NCBI GenBank assembly: GCA_030737875.1
Contig: CM060925.1
Span: 481,987,514-482,051,513 of the forward strand
Direction of reading: 5' to 3'
DNA from: Allium sativum
Taxonomy: Eukaryota > Streptophyta > Magnoliopsida > Asparagales > Amaryllidaceae
DNA length: 64,000 nt
Shown: positions 57,436 through 64,000 of the stretch, one piece after another
Layout of the letters: every line of letters begins with the position of its first letter
Numbering within the stretch: position 1 is the first letter of the stretch
Made by a program: the position numbers and the translations under genes
Notes under the pieces: model-generated
What the model was told of the DNA's origin: nothing
Databases searched by the model: none
Seen by the model: only the letters and a program-made list of their open reading frames with translations

Positions 57436-59640
57436 CTACAACTGAGCAACACCTAGAGTCTGAACCTTCGAAATCTTCTCATCAACCATGGTACCATCGA
57501 AAATACCGCTTTCTCTCCGAATATAAAAACAATCAAATGACTCCAAACGTATTTGAAAAGTTTGTGTCCTCCTAACGCCATCACTTGATAGAGGCTCCAC
57601 CTTCAATAAAGACCTCTCATCAAATATCGCATGTCTGCCAGTCATAATAGTTAAGGCGCTAAGACGCAAAAAGGCACAAGCATTGAACCTGGGGCTTTTT
57701 TGAGTCTTGGGCTTTTTGTGTGTCTTTTACATGAGTTTGATTTGCTATTTTACTAACTACAAATTAATTTTTATATCATATTTTATAATTCATTCAATTA
57801 TTTACATATTTTATTAATAAGATTTAAATTTTAAACCATATTTTATAATTTGTTGAACAATCAAATTTTTTTATTTAACTATATATAAATAAAATTTTGA
57901 ATTTAGCCAAAAAAACGCCTCAAACTGCAAAATGGTGAACTCAAACTGCAAAAAGGTTGCAAGCCTTGAGCCTTGGGCTTTTTTGCGTTTAGGCGCGCCT
58001 AAGCGGCGCGCGTCTTGATAACTATACTGCCAGTCGCAATTCTCTTAGTCGTTTTGCACCATAATCTATACTTCTTCATTCCTTCCCCATAGCCTAACAA
58101 AATTTGTTTGCTTCCTCTAGCCTTCAGCTTATCATGTCTCTCATCTTCTAAATAAGCTGAAAAACCAAATACTTTAAGGAGTAAACAATCAACCGACTCA
58201 CTTTTTCATACTTCTTCTGTGATCTTCATATCTATGACAATAAAAGATGTAAAGTTGATGAGAAATACTGCCATAGATATTGCTTCTGCCCAAAACCCCT
58301 GACCAGCAGTCAGTCTCAAGCTCATATAGTTTTTTCCCACAATATCCGACACATACTCTCTGCCACTTCAAAAGAATGTGACTTCGTAGAAAAATCTCTA
58401 AATGCATGCTCAGATGCACAATAGTTAGTGAATTCTTGTGATGCAAATTCACTACAATTGCCATTCTAAGAACTCTCAACTATTTTCCCGATTTCTTTTC
58501 AACTAATGTCTTCCACTTTCGAAATTGGGCAAATATTCCAGATCTAGTCTTCATGAAATAGACCCAGACCATACGTGAGAAATCATCCACAAATAAGACG
58601 AGGAAATTGGTTCCACCTAAAGATGCAACTGGGGTGGGTCCCCACACATAAGAATGAACATGCTCTAGAAACTCTGTAGCTCTAGGTCTTCTAACATCAA
58701 ATGTGACATGTTTCTTTTTTCCAAAAGAACAATCTTCACAAGAGCTAGACTTTAATTGAGAATCACCATCAATCAACCTTCGCTTCTTTAATACTTCAAG
58801 ATTTTCTCATCAACATGACCTAAATGAAGGTGTCATAACTGAGTATGATCTAAAACGCTAGAATCAGTAGAAACTACTGAATCTTCCAAGACTGTCTCTC
58901 CACGAAGCATATAAATATCATTAACTCGCACCCCCCTTTCATCACTACCAAGGAACCCTTCGCCACTCTTAAATTCTCTCCATCTATTATTATCCTCATA
59001 CCAAGTCTACACAAAGCTCCAACTAACAACAAACTCTTATGCAGCATCGGAACACGTCTAACATCTGTGATAGTTCTAATAACATCATCATGCATCTTAA
59101 ACCTACACTTCCAACGCCCACAACATGACAAGATGTGTCATTCTCCAAACGAACTGCTCCGCCATCAATCTTTTCATAACTGACAAAACAACTCATATCT
59201 AGCGTCATATGACAAGAGGCTCCAGAATCAATCACCCAACTTATAATCTCTAAAGGTGAAATACTGGCTGAAAATAACAATAATGTATCACTATCACATC
59301 TATCTGCATTTGATCTAACTGCTGCCAGAATTGAAGTTTTCTCCTTCTCTCTCTTCGTTCTAAGAGTTGAACAACTTCGTATGAAATGTCCCTTCTTCTT
59401 ACAATAATAGCAAACACCTCTTCTAGAGCCCACGAAGTGGGACCTATGCATATCTTCTCTAAGGCGCTTTTCCATCTTATCTCTTCGTTTAAGTGAATGA
59501 AGTTGTTGCAGAAGAACATCGTCATTAGTCTTCACTTTGACCTTCCATCTCCCAAAACTTCTCTTCTTACAAACTTGGTGACGCCATAATTTTTCTTACC
59601 ACTACTAAAAGAATTAGCCATTGGTAACTAATCCAGAACA
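57436..59640 (-). pseudogene. Ty1/copia gag-pol remnant without RT
   Basis: On the minus strand: a Gag start MANSFSSGKKNYGV near 59611, then directly basic sequence and the knuckle CYYCKKKGHFIRSC (59371-59412), so the capsid part is deleted. Protease WVIDSGASCHMT lies at 59195-59240 with DSG intact. The pre-integrase segment and integrase follow: CEDCSFGKKKH and FVDDFSRMVWVYFMKTRS (58550-58735), NGNCSEFASQEF and FGFSAYLEDERHDKLKARGS (about 58110-58165), then RHAIFDERSLLKVE (57600-57640). The last block is split from the rest by a 383 bp insertion. RT and RNase H are gone; the 312 bp duplication follows instead. Confidence 0.85.
57644..58026. mobile_element. small Mutator-like element in copia integrase
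   Basis: CTGCCAGTC (9 bp) flanks it at 57635-57643 and 58027-58035, and removing one copy restores the integrase reading. Termini ATAATAGTTAAGGCGC and, reversed, TATAGTTATCAAGACGCGC are similar. Subterminal parts are rich in GGCGC / GCGCC and in GGGCTTTTTTG; the middle is AT-rich. A 9 bp duplication suggests the Mutator superfamily. No coding capacity. Confidence 0.75.
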
Positions 59641-59650
59641 AGACGGCTAG

Positions 59651-59663
59651 CTCTGATACCAAA
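59651..59663 (-). promoter_or_regulatory. copia primer-binding site
   Basis: Minus-strand TTTGGTATCAGAG, complementary to initiator tRNA-Met, two bases inside the LTR boundary. Confidence 0.8.
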
Positions 59664-59664
59664 C

Positions 59665-60591
59665 TGTTGTGCGAATAATTGCACAAATTGCTCCAATACT
59701 CTATTTGTTTTGCAAAAATATTGATTTGATTTGTACAAACTTCAAAACTGCACAGTGGATTACAAAGGCGCAAGAGCAACACAAAAAAGAGAATCTAGCT
59801 TGTTGATTAATTATTAACCGCCAACTCAATGAAAAATAATCACCAAATAAAATAAAATGGAAGAAGAGTAAAAGACACAAAAATTTAACATGGTCCGACT
59901 ATGCCTACGTCCATCGATCCAACAACTATTTTTTATTTCACTGAAGAAAGAGAGTACAAAAGAGAGCAAGAGAGATTACAAAATTATACATAGCGAATTA
60001 GAGAGACTACTCTATAATGACAAATTGAATCATCAATTTCTTCAAAGATTTGTTGCACCCAAAACCCCTAATTGATTAACCGTAGAAATTAGGGTATATA
60101 CTGAAGAAGAGAATAATGGTGAGATGGCAAAGAACTAATTGCATAGATTATTTTCTTTAAGGTTTCAAATCTCGAAAATCTCGGTCGAGATCTCGTTTTC
60201 AAGATCAGGCGATCCAAAACAACAAATATCGTTCATATCTCGTTTGAACTGAATCTCGGCCGAGATTTTCACTCTGGCATGGAATCAGTGATCCCAAAAT
60301 GGAGTGTCTCTTCTTATTAAGATTAATTCAGGGTTTGGATATGTAAACTCTTATTTTGTAATCTCTTGTAATTCTCTCATGTGGAATAAAATCTCTCTTT
60401 TGAACTGGACGTACACTATCTTGATGGTAGTAGAACCAATATAAATATTGTTTCTCTTTGTTTCGTTATGGTTATTTATTATTTGTTTGATGTAATAGAA
60501 TAATTGCTACCAGATTAGATTGATGTTCAATTGGCAAATCTAGATCTTGTTTATTGTTCTTCCGCATTTGTACAACCATTTTTGCACAACA
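59665..60591 (-). repeat. copia 5' LTR
   Basis: Starts TGTTGTGCGAAT and ends TTTTGCACAACA. It contains ATGGTCCGACTATGCCTACGTCC (in two words at about 59890). The right half, reversed, also shows a GGTTCTAC ... GTACGTCC word and AGAGATTACAAAAT, so the two halves are partly inverted copies. A hAT-end fragment lies at 60158-60277. It does not match the LTR-like unit at 56091-56650, so the element has lost its own 3' LTR or is chimeric. Confidence 0.75.
60158..60277. mobile_element. short hAT-end relic, same family as 49617-50362
   Basis: AAGGTTTCAAATCTCG and, about 20 bp on, GAGATCTCGTTTTC and AACAACAAATATC match the left end of the 746 bp element. The right side, reversed, reads CCAGAGTGAAAATCTCGG, weakly like the other terminus. 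No target duplication was found. Confidence 0.65.
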
Positions 60592-61935
60592 AACACAACA
60601 TTATAGTGTAACTCAGTGACAATTTCGGTTAAGTATAACATTATGGTATATTGAAATGGATAAAAATTTAATTGTGTTATTTTAGTTAATAACATCGTTT
60701 AAAGTAATTTCAACTTGTGGATGTTATCTATTTGGTCAAATAAACATTGTATTGTTAAAATAAATTGAATATGGTAATTTGGACACATGTTAAGATAAAT
60801 TGAATATGGTAATTTGAATACATGCTAGCAGATTAAAACATCATTCTGCTAATTAAATTAATTAGACATCTAGTTAGTAGAATAACCCCTCGTTCTGCTA
60901 TTTATAAGTTTGGATATCTAATTATACGCCCTATGCTAATTTGAATTATATGGACTACGATTATGTAAACACCAATTATTAACATGAAGGTTGAATTGAA
61001 TTATATGGTAGTTTGTTAAGTACCGTGACAACCGTTAAACCATGTTTAAATAAGTGTTTTAAAAATATAAATTATACTTCACCTGGATAGTGATGTAACC
61101 ATTGCATGGACTATGATCTTTTGTTTTATGATGTACACCGAGGGTTAGAGATTACCTACGGTTTATTATGGATCGTTTGAGATAAAAGCGTAACCATTGT
61201 GTAAACTGCAATACATGAATCAAATATTGAATTATACTTTCCATATCCACTTTAAATTTAATTAAATGTTATTAATTGTTCTAAAGATAAATATCGATTT
61301 ATTTAATTGATAACGTTTTAAAAATAAATTATCATTTATTAATGATATTTTGAAATTAATAAATATTTGTTTAAAAGTAAATCAATTATTTAATTAATAA
61401 TGTTTAAAAATAAGAAATTATTATTTAATTCATAAATGTTCAAAACAAAATATTTATTTATGATGTTTCTAGTTTAATCATTATTTACCGATAGAGTTTT
61501 GAAATTAAATAATTATTTATTAATGATGCTTTAAAGGGTTCTTAAATTGCTTTATTAGTGATGACTAGAAGTTAGTTAATTATTCTATTAATAAGGTTTA
61601 ATAATTAAATAAAATATTATATTAGTAAATGTTTAAATTAATTAATTATTTATGAAGATTTAAATATGATTAATTAATTTAATAAGTGTTTATAATTACT
61701 AAATTGTTTTATGAAGGATTCTACTTATAAGTGATATTTTGTAAAGGAGCCTTATAAACGGTGTTTTATAAAGGAAAATTTTAAATAATATTTTATTTAA
61801 GTCTTTCATTAGTGGTCTTAACAAATCATATTTTGAATATTAATGGGCTTGACCCATTTAATATGATTTGAAAACGAGGAAGCTTCCTTTAACACTTTGT
61901 GAATATACTTATATAAGTGATGTAAGTATATAGCC
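60592..61935. other. AT-rich DNA with degenerate TTAATTATTTATTAATGA repeats
   Basis: 60730-60825 holds two copies of TAAATTGAATATGGTAATTTG. 61260-61680 repeats words such as TTATTAATGATnTTTnAAA at irregular spacing. No gene. Confidence 0.5.
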
Positions 61936-61984
61936 AGGATTGAAAATATAATATTTTCTAAGGATTGAAAATATAATATTTTCT
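61936..61984. repeat. 25 bp tandem duplication
   Basis: AGGATTGAAAATATAATATT followed by TTCT appears at 61936 and 61961. Confidence 0.85.
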
Positions 61985-62935
61985 GAATATACTTATACCG
62001 ATGAGGTAAGCATATGGAAATATTTTCTAAGTATATAAAGAAATTTTTAGTCAAAGTAGAGATTAACTAAATAAAGCTTAGTGGTTTCCACAAGAAATTA
62101 AATCTATAATAGATTTGATTGTTTGTTTGTCTGATAGTTAAATAACCAACTGTCAAATCTTGATCCAAGTGTAACTCTGTAAACATGTAGGGAAACACGT
62201 GAGTTATATGATAAGTTATCTTTAATGGTCCTATACCATACGTGTAAATATTGTTTCGTCCCCCCCGGACAAATGATAAGGAACCCGTCCTGTAAACGGT
62301 TAGGAGATGAACTCGACTCTTATGCATATTGTATGCTCATTTCCAAAAGAATTGGGGTTGAGTTAAACGAAAACATCGTTGTTGGTTTTCAAAGAAACTG
62401 GGGGCGAATCTATTATCTGAAACCAATCCAAACCAGCTTAAGCGTTATAATATGAAAGACAACTTGAAGACGATGGAATCGTAGATGGAGCTATTGAAGT
62501 GAAAGAGTTATTCGCTACTAATCCTGAGGGTACTTCCAAAACGGATGTAGCAGTAGTGCTTTTAATTTGTCATGTTCCTAGACAACCTGTATGGATATTA
62601 TATGACGTTGCATTTCTAAATCACGTACATTGGTTCTTACAAACATATATCTGTTTGGTGGTCTAGGAGGTAACATCTCTCATACTTAGCACCCCTCCTT
62701 AAGGCGTATGAACTCGAAAGATGTATTTTTATAAACAATTAGTGTATTGATGGAAATGATCATATGAGCTTTGCCAAAAAAGACCCAAAAAAAATGATAA
62801 TGTGACATCCAAGGTGGGAAATATTGCTTTGCGAAAAGGTAAATCATGACATCGCAAGTCTCACACTGCTAATGACTAAAACAGAGGACATGCTTCAAAG
62901 CTATGTGAGTCGCACATGTTAGGAATTGTCATTCA
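61985..62935. other. unassigned DNA
   Basis: No supported gene. Open frames at 62067-62327 and 62225-62455 have no recognisable domain. TCCCCCCCGG at 62260 is a polypyrimidine run. Confidence 0.4.
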
Positions 62936-62943
62936 CACCTGGT

Positions 62944-63810
62944 CATGGTTATCACGGCGGTAAGTCGAGTCGAGTCGAGTCGACGGAGGTTCAGTTAGTC
63001 GACTAGTGGACTAGTCATAGACTAGTCGTAGACTAGTCGAGACTAGTCGATAAATAAATAAATATATACATATGCATAAAAATTCAAATATGTGCATAAA
63101 AATTCAATCTTCTAACGCCTGAATGCATTTGTTTACCACAAAGAATGCATTGAACCACATCCTTTTTATTTAAATCAGGCCAAAATCCATATTTCCATCT
63201 AACATCTGTTGATTTTGCCTTTCGCTTTGGATCCTTGGAGGGATCATACAATTCAGTACTTGCCGTTGGTGTTTCTGCAGCCATCTAAAAAAAAAACACA
63301 ACGCAACAAAAATAAGTGTACAGGAAAAAAAACAACAAGAAGAGCAAATCCTGACTCTCGTTTACATTGTATAGGAGAAAAAAAACAAAGCAAAAAAGAA
63401 GTACCTAGGGTTAGAGGAGCCGGCACTGGAGCAACGACGGCAGGAGATCAGCGGCGGCGGCAGGAGATGATCGGCGGCGGCAGCAGGAGAAGATCGACGG
63501 CGGATAGGGTTTTCTTCTGTCGAACTTGATTTTCTTCAACTCGCTCTGTTTATTTTTTTTGAATTTGGGTTTTCTTCTTTACGTCGACTTTGCATTTTGA
63601 ACTGGACTTTCTATCTGGGTTTTTTTTCTCCTTGTTTTGGGCCCAAATTTGGAACCAGTCTGTTAAGTCGACCGACTAGTCGACTGACTAGTCGACTAGT
63701 CAATCCAGTCGACCGACATATTGACAAATTTCATGTCGACAGTCCAAGTCGAAGACTTGGGACCGACTGGCCGACTAGTCGACGACTAGTCGGTCGCCGT
63801 GATAACAGTG
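62944..63810 (-). mobile_element. non-autonomous hAT element keeping a BED finger
   Basis: Perfect 8 bp duplication CACCTGGT at 62936-62943 and 63811-63818. Termini CATGGTTATCACGGCG and, reversed, CACTGTTATCACGGCG differ at two positions. Both subterminal regions are packed with GTCGA and CGACTAGT / ACTAGTCG words (62965-63050 and 63665-63795), the usual hAT transposase-binding arrays. The interior has the first exon of a hAT transposase (below) and a CGG/CAGGAG-rich leader at 63419-63500. The rest of the transposase is deleted. Confidence 0.9.
63084..63284 (-). pseudogene. hAT transposase N-terminus, BED zinc finger
   Basis: 66 codons from ATG 63284. After a Ser/Thr-rich start and basic KDPKRKAKSTD, the segment WKYGFWPDLNKKDVVQCILC (residues about 30-49) has the two aromatic residues and the CxxC of a BED finger; GKQMHSGVRRLNFYAHI follows, then a stop before the usual final His. 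BED domains bind the element's end repeats. It is the start of a transposase whose catalytic part has been deleted; any retained DNA-binding role is speculation. Confidence 0.8.
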
Positions 63811-63848
63811 CACCTGGTAATGACTAGGTCGACTGGTTTGGAATGGCA

Positions 63849-64000
63849 GTAGGGCTGAAAATCAAACCAGACAACCCGATGTCCGTCCGTGTCCGACCCG
63901 AAATTTGGTTCGACCGCTTGACTGTCCGTATAGAGGACGAGCTGAATTCAAACATGTTGCGCTGTCCGCTCGAAAATTTGGACACGAGCTCGAACAAGGC
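63849..64000. mobile_element. possible left end of another hAT-like element
   Basis: CAGTAGGGCTGAAAATC followed by runs of GTCCG / CGACCCGAA resembles the opening of plant non-autonomous hAT elements (TAGGGCTG). The window ends before any right terminus, so this rests on the start alone. Confidence 0.35.

Overview
The window is repeat-rich nuclear DNA of a flowering plant. The evidence is nested LTR retrotransposons of plant-specific lineages (Tekay/Del-like and Tat-like Ty3/gypsy, SIRE-like and other Ty1/copia), PIF/Harbinger, hAT and Mutator-like DNA transposons, a tRNA-derived SINE, and one recognisable host exon, the last exon of a mitochondrial-type acyl carrier protein (51598-51776, minus). 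Nothing bacterial, organellar or CRISPR-like was seen. The species cannot be named from the sequence.

Layout. 1-5583: decayed plus-strand Tekay/Del-like gypsy pol with a 3 kb 3' LTR. 5981-26025: a 20 kb minus-strand Tat-lineage element (called E1) bounded by 845/857 bp LTRs and a perfect GATAT target duplication. It carries broken gag-pol (13026-19000) and a decayed extra ORF on the opposite strand (8398-12023). A second, pol-less Tat-type element (E2, 19133-25155, target duplication GAAAG) sits in the E1 leader, only 8 bp from the E1 LTR, and contains three LTR copies and two gag copies. 26031-31080: AT-rich DNA with a LINE-like tail and a possible solo LTR. 31080-33731: PIF/Harbinger remnant.

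34015-50377: one Tekay-type solo LTR exploded by later insertions: a 1.2 kb poly-A retroposon (34527-35742), a young SIRE-like copia with 3.15 kb LTRs and only gag (E4, 36418-47119, target duplication GATTT), a SINE (47528-47741) and a 746 bp hAT element (49617-50362). 50378-56090: low-copy-looking DNA with the acyl carrier protein exon. 56091-60591: a decayed minus-strand copia lacking reverse transcriptase, hit by a 383 bp Mutator-like element and a hAT-end fragment. 60592-62935: AT-rich DNA. 62944-63810: a complete non-autonomous hAT element with perfect 8 bp target duplication that keeps a BED zinc finger. The start of another possible hAT end lies at the right edge.

No element here appears able to move by itself; the youngest-looking is E4, whose LTRs are nearly identical. 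The most notable points are the antisense ORF of E1, the three-LTR structure of E2 inside one target duplication, an LTR motif (TGGTTCGGC ... CCTACGTCC) shared by otherwise unrelated LTR families, and several small DNA transposons whose ends and target duplications can be fixed to the base.
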